Positions 36,743 through 43,931 of a stretch of 64,000 nt of DNA are shown here, one piece after another. This DNA is from Nocardia donostiensis (GTDB lineage Bacteria > Actinomycetota > Actinomycetes > Mycobacteriales > Mycobacteriaceae). Within the stretch, counting starts at the first letter, position 1, and every line of letters starts with the position of its first letter. The DNA is taken from positions 62,001-126,000 of the forward strand of contig NZ_MUKP01000003.1 in the NCBI RefSeq assembly GCF_002081715.1, written 5' to 3'. The notes under the pieces are model-generated. The model was not told the DNA's origin and searched no databases. It saw nothing but the letters and a program-made list of their open reading frames with translations. A program made the translations under genes and the position numbers.

Positions 36743-36755
36743 GTCTGCTCAGGGC
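36736..36755. terminator. Bidirectional hairpin over two convergent stop codons
   Basis: GCCCTGAG - TCTG - CTCAGGGC is a perfect 8-bp stem with a 4-nt loop. It covers the TGA of the YbjN-like gene (36740-36742) and the stop of the TetR gene on the other strand (36749-36751). It is likely shared by both transcripts. Confidence 0.6.
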
Positions 36756-37372
36756 GCGGGAGCCTGTCCCGATGCTGCCGGGGCGAACGGGAAAAGCGTC
36801 GCCACCCCGCGGATCATCGCCTCGGTGTCGACATCGCCGATGATCAGGTGCTGCAGCGCGAAACCCGGCAGCAGCCCGAACAGGGCACTCGCCACGGCGT
36901 CGAGGTCGGCATCGGTGGACAACCATCCGGCCTCGACCATGCGCTCGGCGTATTCGCGCCACATCTGGCGGATACCTGCCATGGCCTGTTTCACGTATAC
37001 CGCGGCTTCCTGGTCGATCAGTGCCAGCGACCACGCTTGTGGCGCCAGGCGCAGCCTGCCTTCCGGCCCGCCCTGGCTGACGACCCATGCGGCGACGTGT
37101 GCAACGACTTCCGCAGGCAGCGGCACCGGATCGCGCCGGATGATCTCGGCCAGCATGTCGCGGATATTGCCGGAGGCGTTTGCGGCCAGTTCGGCGACCA
37201 GTTCGTCTTTGCTTTTGAAGTAGCGGTACACCGCTCCGGCCGATAGCCCGGCTTCGGCGAAGACATCCTGCATGGAGGACTGGTGGAACCCCTTGCGGGC
37301 GAAGCAGCGCTGTGCGGCGTCGATGATCTGCTGTCTGCGGCGTTCCAAGTGTTCTTCGCTGACTCGGGGCAT
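36749..37372 (-). CDS. TetR-family regulator
   Basis: A 207-residue TetR protein. The N-terminal helix-turn-helix is QIIDAAQRCFARKGFHQSSM, then VFAEAGLSAGAVYRYF. The C-terminal ligand domain is helical. It is divergent from a predicted permease, with a 14-bp palindrome between them, so it most likely represses that gene and itself. The ligand is unknown. Confidence 0.88.
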   Translation of the reverse strand: MPRVSEEHLERRRQQIIDAAQRCFARKGFHQSSMQDVFAEAGLSAGAVYRYFKSKDELVAELAANASGNIRDMLAEIIRRDPVPLPAEVVAHVAAWVVSQGGPEGRLRLAPQAWSLALIDQEAAVYVKQAMAGIRQMWREYAERMVEAGWLSTDADLDAVASALFGLLPGFALQHLIIGDVDTEAMIRGVATLFPFAPAASGQAPAP

Positions 37373-37385
37373 GTTGCCAAAATAA

Positions 37386-37399
37386 AACGAATATTCGTT
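37386..37399. promoter_or_regulatory. Palindromic operator between TetR gene and permease gene
   Basis: AACGAATATTCGTT is a perfect 14-bp palindrome 13 bp upstream of the TetR start. TTGACA, a perfect -35 hexamer for the plus-strand gene, follows at 37401-37406. This placement suits repression of both genes. Confidence 0.6.
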
Positions 37400-37476
37400 C
37401 TTGACAAGCTGCCTCGGTCGATGGGACCGTGAGATGAGTATAAAAAGAACGGACCTCCGATTTACAGGAGAACGTC

Positions 37477-38448
37477 ATGAACGTCACCCAGCGCGCCGTG
37501 GCCGTCGGAATCGGCGCGGCCCTGCTCCAAGCGCTGATGCTGATCGCCTTTGCCTGGCCTGCCAGCAATATCGCTCCCCGTGATCTGCCGGTTGCGGTGG
37601 CCGGACCGCAGGCGACCGTGGTCGCCGACCGGTTGAACGGGCACAGCCCCGGCGCGTTCGAGATCGACACCGTCACCGACGAGACCGCCGCCAGGCAGGC
37701 CATCACCGACCGCGAGGTCTACGGCGCCATCGTCACCGGCGGCGGGGCGCCACGCGTGCTGGTCGCCTCCGGAGCGAGCCCGGCAGTAGCTCAGCAGCTC
37801 ACCCAGCTGGCGCAGCAGCTGTCCGGACTGCCCACTGCGCAGGCCGAAGATGTCGTCGCGGCCGACCCGGACGATCCGCGCGGTATCGGGTTCGGCGCCA
37901 TGGCGCTACCGCTGGTGATGTCCGGTATCGCTGCCGGTGTGCTGCTGGCGCTGGCGGTGCCGACCGCCGCGGGACGCCTGACAGGCACGCTGGTCTTCGC
38001 GATCGCAGGCGGCCTGCTCAGCATGGCGGTCGTACAGGGCTGGCTGTCGCTCCTGCCCGGTGGCTATCTGCTGCTCAGCGCGGTGGCGGCTCTGGTGTCG
38101 TTCGCCATGGCCGCCACGGTCGCCGGCCTGGCCACGGTGCTCGGCCGCGCGGGTCTCGGGCTCGCGGCGCTGACGATGCTGCTGATCGGTAACCCGCTTT
38201 CCGGCGCGACGTCGGCGCCGGAACTGCTGCCGCAGCCGTGGGGGATGATCGGGCAACTGTTGCCGCCCGGTGCCGCCGCATCGCTGCTACGTTCGGCCGC
38301 CTTCTTCGATGGGGCAGGCGCAGGCGGGCCGCTGCTGGTGCTGCTGGTCTGGGCCGGGGTCGCCACAGTGTTGTTCGGTGTGGGCGCGGTGCGTGACCGG
38401 CGTGGCGTGCCTGCCGCCGACCGGGATCCGGTTCCCGTCGCCGCCTGA
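37477..38448 (+). CDS. ABC-2/YhgE-like membrane permease
   Basis: A 323-residue protein with one N-terminal membrane helix (AAALLQALMLIAFAWPA region), a ~120-residue exposed domain and then about five membrane segments, ending in a short charged tail. This is the arrangement of DUF3533/YhgE-Pip type ABC-2 permease relatives. AGGAG lies 10 nt before ATG 37477. No ATPase gene is adjacent. Control by the divergent TetR suggests export of a toxic or lipid compound; that is inference. Confidence 0.7.
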   Translation: MNVTQRAVAVGIGAALLQALMLIAFAWPASNIAPRDLPVAVAGPQATVVADRLNGHSPGAFEIDTVTDETAARQAITDREVYGAIVTGGGAPRVLVASGASPAVAQQLTQLAQQLSGLPTAQAEDVVAADPDDPRGIGFGAMALPLVMSGIAAGVLLALAVPTAAGRLTGTLVFAIAGGLLSMAVVQGWLSLLPGGYLLLSAVAALVSFAMAATVAGLATVLGRAGLGLAALTMLLIGNPLSGATSAPELLPQPWGMIGQLLPPGAAASLLRSAAFFDGAGAGGPLLVLLVWAGVATVLFGVGAVRDRRGVPAADRDPVPVAA

Positions 38449-38478
38449 GCGAAGTCGCCGCTTGCACGAATAGGAGCA

Positions 38479-38510
38479 AGGCCGCTGCCGTCATTCGACG
38501 ACAGCGGCCT
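38479..38510. terminator. Bidirectional hairpin between permease and zur
   Basis: AGGCCGCTG (38479-38487) pairs with CAGCGGCCT (38502-38510), a 9-bp stem with a 14-nt loop that may pair further inside. It sits between convergent genes, without a T-run. Confidence 0.55.
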
Positions 38511-38528
38511 CGGCTCGTTGTGGAATCG

Positions 38529-38975
38529 TTATCGGCGGCCGTGTCCAGCATCGGCGCAGGGGCCGCAGGTGCCGAAGATTTCCAGGGTGTGGCTGACCTC
38601 GGTGAAACCGTGGGCCCCTGCTGTGTTCTCGGCCCACGCCTCCACGGTCGGTCCTGCGACCTCGACGGTGCGGCCGCAGTGGCGGCACACCAGATGGTGA
38701 TGATGACCGGTGGAACACTGGCGGTACACCGATTCACCGGTGTCGGTGCGCAGTACATCGACCATGCCTGCGTCGGCGAGCGACTGCAGGGTGCGGTAGA
38801 CGGTGGTCAGGCCGATGCCCTCGCCGCGGCGGCGCAGTTCGTCGTGTAGTTCCTGGGCAGAGCGGAACTTGTCGATGTCTTCGAGCAGCGCGGCGATCGC
38901 GCTGCGCTGGCGAGTGCTGCGAATTCCCACGGGCTTCTGTGCGGTGGCCACTTTGCCGGTCATATTGTCCGACAC
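38529..38975 (-). CDS. zur: Zinc uptake regulator Zur (FurB)
   Basis: A 148-residue Fur-family repressor. IRSTRQRSAIAALLE and TTVYRTLQSLADAG form the winged helix. Zinc-binding parts include GHHHHLVCRHCG and a C-terminal CGPC. GTG 38975 has AAGGG six bases upstream; ATG 38963 is the alternative start. It follows smtB by a few bases in one transcript, the order known in mycobacteria where SmtB controls both genes. Confidence 0.92.
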   Translation of the reverse strand: MSDNMTGKVATAQKPVGIRSTRQRSAIAALLEDIDKFRSAQELHDELRRRGEGIGLTTVYRTLQSLADAGMVDVLRTDTGESVYRQCSTGHHHHLVCRHCGRTVEVAGPTVEAWAENTAGAHGFTEVSHTLEIFGTCGPCADAGHGRR

Positions 38976-38978
38976 CAA

Positions 38979-39329
38979 TTACCCTTCTTCCTCGGCGTGC
39001 GCGACTGCGTCGACCACGATGTGCGCCAAATGATCATCGACGAGTTCGTAGAGCACTTCCCGGCCCGAACGCTCGCCGTGCACCACCCCGGCCGATTTGA
39101 GGATCCGCAGGTGCTGGCTGACCAGTGGCTGTGTCACGCCCAGGGCGTCGACCAGTTCGTGCACACAGCGTGGCGACTCCCGCAGTTGTAGCACGATGGC
39201 GATCCGGACGGGAGCCGCAAGCGCCCGTAGCAGCTCACCGGCGTTCTCCAGAACGGCGCGCGAGGGCAGTGGGGCGGGGGCGGGCGAACGGTAGGGGTTG
39301 TGTGTGGGCGCAGCCGTCTCGGCAGTCAT
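38979..39329 (-). CDS. smtB: Zinc-sensing ArsR/SmtB repressor
   Basis: A 116-residue ArsR-family repressor. The DNA-binding helix is QPLVSQHLRILKSAGV. The C-terminal alpha-5 metal site is DDHLAHIVVDAVAHAEEE, with the D-x-H and H-x-x-E ligands of zinc sensors. RBS AAGGAG precedes ATG 39329. Two inverted repeats upstream (39346-39360, 39363-39388) are candidate operators. Zn2+ would release SmtB and allow zur expression. Confidence 0.93.
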   Translation of the reverse strand: MTAETAAPTHNPYRSPAPAPLPSRAVLENAGELLRALAAPVRIAIVLQLRESPRCVHELVDALGVTQPLVSQHLRILKSAGVVHGERSGREVLYELVDDHLAHIVVDAVAHAEEEG

Positions 39330-39345
39330 CGGACCAACTCCTTAT

Positions 39346-39360
39346 TGGAAAGCGATTCCA
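39346..39360 (-). promoter_or_regulatory. Inverted repeat near smtB start
   Basis: TGGAA-AGCGA-TTCCA, a 5-bp inverted repeat with 5-bp spacer, lies 17 bp upstream of the smtB start, just before its RBS. It may be a secondary site. The short arms keep confidence low. Confidence 0.3.
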
Positions 39361-39362
39361 TT

Positions 39363-39388
39363 TTGATATGCATAGTTGCGCATGTCAA
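39363..39388 (-). promoter_or_regulatory. Putative SmtB operator
   Basis: TTGATATGCA - TAGTTG - CGCATGTCAA: 8 of 10 positions pair across a 6-bp spacer. The form and place upstream of smtB match ArsR/SmtB operators, whose core is ATATGCNNNNNGCATAT-like. Confidence 0.6.
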
Positions 39389-39562
39389 ATGGACACCCCG
39401 TGGTGGTGGAAACCCTGTTGAGTAGGGCCGATAGGCTGTAGGTCAACTGGTCGATCCGACACCTCATTGCCCGTTCTCATCGTGCAATGTAGTGCGGGTG
39501 GCCGAGAGGGGTCCCGTTCCGGGGCAGCTGATTCCGACTCGTAGTGGATGGAGAATTCTCGC

Positions 39563-40948
39563 GTGGCACCCAAGTCGAAGGTGGACACCGTTGCCAACCT
39601 CGCCAAGCGCCGGGGTCTGGTGTACCCGTGCGGTGAGATCTACGGCGGCACCAAGTCGGCCTGGGACTACGGGCCGCTCGGCGTCGAACTCAAAGAGAAC
39701 ATCAAGCGGCAATGGTGGCGATCCATGGTCACCAGCCGCGACGATGTGGTCGGTCTCGACTCGTCGGTGATCCTGCCCCGCCAGGTGTGGGAGGCCTCCG
39801 GCCATGTGGAAACCTTCAGCGATCCGCTGGTCGAATCGCTGATCACGCATAAGCGCTACCGGGCCGACCACCTGCTCGAGGCATATGAGGCCAAGCATGG
39901 TCACCCGCCCGCCAATGGCCTCGCCGATATTCGCGACCCGGAAACCGGCGACCCCGGCCAGTGGACCGAGCCACGTAACTTCTCCGGCCTGCTCAAGACG
40001 TACCTCGGCCCGGTCGACGACGAAGAGGGCCTGCACTATCTGCGGCCGGAAACCGCGCAGGGCATCTTCGTCAACTACAAGAACGTGGAGACCACCGCGC
40101 GCAAGAAACCGCCGTTCGGCATCGCCCAGATCGGCAAGAGCTTCCGCAACGAGATCACCCCCGGCAACTTCATCTTCCGCACCCGCGAGTTCGAGCAGAT
40201 GGAAATGGAGTTCTTCGTCAAACCCGGCGAGGACGCCGAATGGCACAAGTACTGGATCGATACCCGGTTCGCCTGGTACACCGATCTGGGTATCGACCCG
40301 GACAACCTGCGGCTCTACGACCATCCCAAGGACAAACTGTCGCACTACTCGGCGGGCACCACCGATATCGAATATCGGTTCGGCTTCCAAGGCGGTGAAT
40401 GGGGTGAGCTGGAAGGTATCGCCAACCGCACCGATTTCGACCTGTCCACCCACGCCAAGCACTCCGGCGTCGACCTGAGCTACTACGACCAGACCGCCGA
40501 AGAGCGCTACATCCCCTACGTCATCGAACCGGCGGCCGGTCTGACCCGCTCGCTGATGGCGTTCCTGGTCGACGCCTACGCCGAGGACGAGGCGCCCAAT
40601 GCCAAGGGCGGCGTCGACAAACGCACGGTGCTGCGACTGGACCGCAGGCTCGCGCCGGTCAAAGCGGCGGTGCTGCCGCTGTCGCGTAACGCGGACCTCA
40701 CGCCGAAAGCCAAGGAGCTCGCGGCGCAGCTGCGCAAGAACTGGAACATCGAGTTCGACGACGCGGGCGCCATCGGCCGTCGCTACCGTCGTCAAGACGA
40801 GATCGGCACCCCGTTCTGCATCACCGTCGACTTCGACACCCTCGACGACCAGGCCGTCACGGTGCGCGAACGCGACTCCATGAACCAGGAGCGCATCGCG
40901 CTCGACCAGGTCGAGGGATATTTGGCACAGCGCCTGCTGGGCTGCTGA
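39563..40948 (+). CDS. glyS: Glycyl-tRNA synthetase
   Basis: A 461-residue alpha2-type class II synthetase. Motif 1 region [20 protein letters not shown], motif 2 [16 protein letters not shown] with [14 protein letters not shown], and motif 3 [10 protein letters not shown] are all present. The C-terminal anticodon domain is complete. It charges tRNA-Gly. GTG 39563 is preferred because GGAG lies 9 nt upstream; ATG 39548 is possible. It is divergent from smtB-zur. Confidence 0.96.
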   Translation: MAPKSKVDTVANLAKRRGLVYPCGEIYGGTKSAWDYGPLGVELKENIKRQWWRSMVTSRDDVVGLDSSVILPRQVWEASGHVETFSDPLVESLITHKRYRADHLLEAYEAKHGHPPANGLADIRDPETGDPGQWTEPRNFSGLLKTYLGPVDDEEGLHYLRPETAQGIFVNYKNVETTARKKPPFGIAQIGKSFRNEITPGNFIFRTREFEQMEMEFFVKPGEDAEWHKYWIDTRFAWYTDLGIDPDNLRLYDHPKDKLSHYSAGTTDIEYRFGFQGGEWGELEGIANRTDFDLSTHAKHSGVDLSYYDQTAEERYIPYVIEPAAGLTRSLMAFLVDAYAEDEAPNAKGGVDKRTVLRLDRRLAPVKAAVLPLSRNADLTPKAKELAAQLRKNWNIEFDDAGAIGRRYRRQDEIGTPFCITVDFDTLDDQAVTVRERDSMNQERIALDQVEGYLAQRLLGC

Positions 40949-40970
40949 CCAGGCCGCTCGCGACGCGCAG

Positions 40971-41023
40971 TGACGCCGGCGCTGGGCGCGGACCGTACTA
41001 CGGCCACGCCGTCGCCGGCGTCA
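40971..41023. terminator. Hairpin between convergent glyS and small secreted protein gene
   Basis: TGACGCCGGCG (40971-40981) pairs with CGCCGGCGTCA (41013-41023), an 11-bp perfect stem. The 31-nt loop is long. Position between convergent genes favours termination. Confidence 0.5.
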
Positions 41024-41051
41024 TCGCCAGGTCCGGGTGCTTCCGGTCGTG

Positions 41052-41312
41052 TTACCTCGGCGGCCGCGGAGTAGCGGAGCTGTCGTAACGAGTCACGTCC
41101 TTGTTCCGCTTGGCCAGGCCGCCGAGGCCGAGTAGGCCGAGCAGGCCGAGCAATCCCCACAGGCCGGTCTTGTCGCTTTCCTGTTCGTGGTTGTTGTCCA
41201 CGTTGGTCTGGGCGACCGGCTGCGGCTGTTCCAGCGGATCGGCCGCTGCAACACCTGCTCCACCGAAGGTGATTACGAGGGTCGACAGAGCAACTGCAAC
41301 AGTCTTGCGCAT
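41052..41312 (-). CDS. Small secreted WGxxGxxG-like protein
   Basis: An 86-residue protein with a signal peptide (MRKTVAVALSTLVITFGGAGVAAADP, cleavage near AAADP) and a C-terminal short hydrophobic repeat WGLLGLLGLLGLGG followed by basic KRNKD. This is the layout of WGxxGxxG-CTERM-type small proteins, in which the tail is a possible sorting or membrane signal. Start ATG 41312 has AAGGAG 9 nt upstream. Function unknown. Confidence 0.72.
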   Translation of the reverse strand: MRKTVAVALSTLVITFGGAGVAAADPLEQPQPVAQTNVDNNHEQESDKTGLWGLLGLLGLLGLGGLAKRNKDVTRYDSSATPRPPR

Positions 41313-41461
41313 GAATCTCTCCTTCCTCGTTGGGCGTTGCCGCATTACCCCGGCAAGATCAGATCAAACGGCGCCGCGAAACACCCGGCGTGACACCCCC
41401 GGAATACGACACGCGGAAAACATTTTTGTCGGTGCGGCCCCGTTGCTCCACGCTTGCGGGC

Positions 41462-42856
41462 GTGGTGTGGGATGAAGGTGATGTCGTTCGGATTCTGGAG
41501 CCTTCGGAGCAGCGTTTCGTCCGGCACGGGACCTACACCGGGCGCTCGGTATCGGTAGCGGGCCGCATCGACGCGGCAGCGCTGCGAGCGGCGTTCGTGC
41601 TGCTGCGGTACGAGTACCCGATCCTGGCCTGCCGGATCGGCGTCGACCGGCACGGATACGGGCACCTGTTGCGGCCAGGGGCTTTCGGTGTGTCCGGAGT
41701 GTGGATCGGATACGGCGACCCAGCTACCGTGCAGCCGCCACAGGCCCGGCTTGACCCGGCCGAACAGCTGGCATACCTGGACGTGGTGCTGTCGCGACGA
41801 CCTCGTTGCCGGGTGACGCTGTATGTCCATCACGGGATCGCCGACGGTGGACATTGTGTCGCACTGCTGACGCGGCTGTGGGATTGCTACACCGCATGCG
41901 CCGAGTCCGCGGCGACACCGATGCCACCCCACGACTACCCCGAACCACTGGAATGGTTCGCCGCCCGGCACGGTATTGTCCGTGGGCTGCGGTCCGGTTT
42001 CGACAGCGTCGCCCGACCGCTGCCATCGTCGGCGCATCCATCATCTGACATGCCTGTCGAATCCCTCGGCACTACCGGACAGGCTGATTCCGATCCGGCC
42101 CCTGCCTCGGCTCCGGACCCCGGCATCGGGTCCGACCTACCCGGCGCGGAGCGCCCGCCCGCCAACTCGCTCGCTCGTCCGCAGCGTATCCGGCTCGACC
42201 GGGCGAGCACCGCACAGATCATCGAGGTGAGCCGCACGCATCGGCTCACCGTGAACGCGCTGCTCACCGCGGCTCTTTTGCGCGCCTACGCGATCGCGGT
42301 GGCGGGAGCCGGGAGCGCGCCGGTATCGCTCGGTTGCCTGTATCCGGTGGACCTGCGCACTCGCTTGGACCCGCCTGTCGCCGCCGCCGCGGGCACCAAT
42401 ATGGGCGGGATGGCATCGTTCGCCACCGATATCGACGGCTCGGTCTGCGTGCTGGATTTGGCGCGGCATATTTCCGACCGGCTGCGCCACGACCTCGACG
42501 AGGGCACGGTGCAGCAGTCCGTCCTGCATTTCCCGGACTTCTACGGCGCCGCACGCACCCGGTCGCTGGCCGGCCATATCGCGATCACCAACACCGGGGT
42601 CGTTCCGGCGCTGCGCACGCCCGCCGGACTGCGGATCACCGATTACGAGATCGTCTACCTTTCCGCCCATCCGCGCCCCTCACTCGGCCCGTCCGCCGCC
42701 GTCACCTTTCTCGCCTACACCTTTGCCGCGCGGCTGACCGTCGCGCTGCTCGGCTGCCCTGGGCAGCAGGAACGCCTGCTCGACACCGTGCACGCGGAAC
42801 TGACAGCACCGGTTCGCCAGCGCGGAGTGCTGGTGTCAGGCTTCAACCACGGCTGA
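41462..42856 (+). CDS. PapA5-like acyltransferase (condensation-domain fold)
   Basis: About 464 residues. HHGIADG at roughly 123-129 is the HHxxxDG active site of the condensation/PapA superfamily, with His as general base. A ~60-residue Pro/Ala/Ser/Asp linker near the middle divides the two lobes; the second lobe keeps TVNALLTAALLRAYAIA and the NTGVVPALR-like bridge. In mycobacteria such proteins esterify diols or trehalose with long acyl chains. No polyketide synthase is adjacent, so its acceptor is unknown. The start is uncertain between GTG 41462 and 41465. Confidence 0.75.
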   Translation: MVWDEGDVVRILEPSEQRFVRHGTYTGRSVSVAGRIDAAALRAAFVLLRYEYPILACRIGVDRHGYGHLLRPGAFGVSGVWIGYGDPATVQPPQARLDPAEQLAYLDVVLSRRPRCRVTLYVHHGIADGGHCVALLTRLWDCYTACAESAATPMPPHDYPEPLEWFAARHGIVRGLRSGFDSVARPLPSSAHPSSDMPVESLGTTGQADSDPAPASAPDPGIGSDLPGAERPPANSLARPQRIRLDRASTAQIIEVSRTHRLTVNALLTAALLRAYAIAVAGAGSAPVSLGCLYPVDLRTRLDPPVAAAAGTNMGGMASFATDIDGSVCVLDLARHISDRLRHDLDEGTVQQSVLHFPDFYGAARTRSLAGHIAITNTGVVPALRTPAGLRITDYEIVYLSAHPRPSLGPSAAVTFLAYTFAARLTVALLGCPGQQERLLDTVHAELTAPVRQRGVLVSGFNHG

Positions 42857-43005
42857 TGGGAGCCGCCCTGATCTGTCATCGGATCGGCCCCGCCGGGCGC
42901 CGTCCCGCGTTCGTGCCAGGCAAAGACAGCGTTACCGTCGTCCACGACAACGGTCGGCGGCGCTACCTCGGGAACGCGCTCGGACTCGGAGTAGCAGCCG
43001 GTATC

Positions 43006-43042
43006 CGACGCGGGCGGCATCGTTCGGCAGCCGCCCGCGTCG
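43006..43042. terminator. Strong hairpin between acyltransferase and MerR gene
   Basis: CGACGCGGGCGGC (43006-43018) and GCCGCCCGCGTCG (43030-43042) form a perfect 13-bp GC-rich stem with an 11-nt loop. It lies 7 bp from the MerR stop and serves the convergent pair. No T-run is seen. Confidence 0.65.
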
Positions 43043-43048
43043 CATATC

Positions 43049-43867
43049 TCAGCGCCGCATAATCGGTTCCTGCAGTTCGGTGACCCACTCGCCGGGGTTG
43101 TCGGAGTACACCAGCGTTACCTCCCGGCTCGGCCCGCTGATCCGGAACCCGTTGGTGTCGATCCAGGTGGCGAGCGCCTGCCACGGTTCGAGCACGTCGT
43201 CCATGGTGCCTCGGTGCACGGCCGTCGCCGCCTCGGGTACCGCGGGCAGGTCAACGATCGCGAAATCGTAGGCGTCATCAGGTTCGGTATTCACCTGCAT
43301 GGCCGCGTGCACCAGCACCGAGCCGTCGCTCGTCTCCTCGTAATACGCGATACCGTGTCCGACAGTCGCCACCTTCGCCCGTTCCAGCCGCGCGCACAAC
43401 TCGTCGAACAGCGGACCCACCACCGGCCCGATGGTCAGCGGCTCGAAATTCGCGGCGACCCCGGTCAATTCGGCCACTCGGACCGCAGGAAGCGATTTGA
43501 TCACCACATCTTCAGCGGGCATGGCGCCCTCCTTCTCGATAATCCGGAGCCTCGTCTCGACCCGGACGAGCCGTGCACGGTCCTCGGCGATGCGCTGCTC
43601 GAGGTCGGCGCGCCGCAGCATCAGCATGCCGCGCAGTTCCGCACCGTCGACCGTGTTGTCGATGATCCGGCCAACCTGTTCCAGCGTGAAACCGAGATCT
43701 TTCAACGCGACGATCCGGTTCAACCGGGCCAGCTGCGCCGCCTCGTAATAGCGGTAGCCGGTCAGCGGGTCGACACGGTCCGGGCGCAACAGCCCGAGCC
43801 GGTCGTAATGGCGCACCATGCGGACCGATACCTGTCCGTGCCTGGCGAAGTCTCCGATACTCAACAT
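43049..43867 (-). CDS. MerR-family regulator with GyrI-like ligand domain
   Basis: A 272-residue protein. The MerR winged helix MLSIGDFARHGQVSVRMVRHYDRLGLL is at the N-terminus, with a coiled-coil dimerisation helix near 80-110. The C-terminal ~150 residues fit a GyrI-like small-molecule-binding domain. It lacks the metal-binding cysteines of MerR/ZntR, so an organic ligand is likely, as in BmrR and TipA. ATG 43867 is taken since it lies at the expected transcript start of the promoter at 43878-43908. It is probably autoregulated, as no divergent target gene is close. Confidence 0.88.
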   Translation of the reverse strand: MLSIGDFARHGQVSVRMVRHYDRLGLLRPDRVDPLTGYRYYEAAQLARLNRIVALKDLGFTLEQVGRIIDNTVDGAELRGMLMLRRADLEQRIAEDRARLVRVETRLRIIEKEGAMPAEDVVIKSLPAVRVAELTGVAANFEPLTIGPVVGPLFDELCARLERAKVATVGHGIAYYEETSDGSVLVHAAMQVNTEPDDAYDFAIVDLPAVPEAATAVHRGTMDDVLEPWQALATWIDTNGFRISGPSREVTLVYSDNPGEWVTELQEPIMRR

Positions 43868-43877
43868 GACGGCTTCC

Positions 43878-43908
43878 GGTGTAGGACCTGACACGGTGTC
43901 AGGGTCAA
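43878..43908 (-). promoter_or_regulatory. MerR-type promoter with 19-bp spacer and operator
   Basis: On the minus strand TTGACC (43908-43903), a 19-bp spacer and TACACC (43883-43878). In the spacer, CCTGACAC-C-GTGTCAGG is a perfect 8-bp inverted repeat with 1-bp centre (43887-43903). The long spacer and internal operator are the hallmark of MerR-activated promoters. The predicted start falls within a few bases of the ATG, so the mRNA would be nearly leaderless. Confidence 0.7.
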
Positions 43909-43931
43909 GCAGGCCGCCAGCGGTCCGCAGT

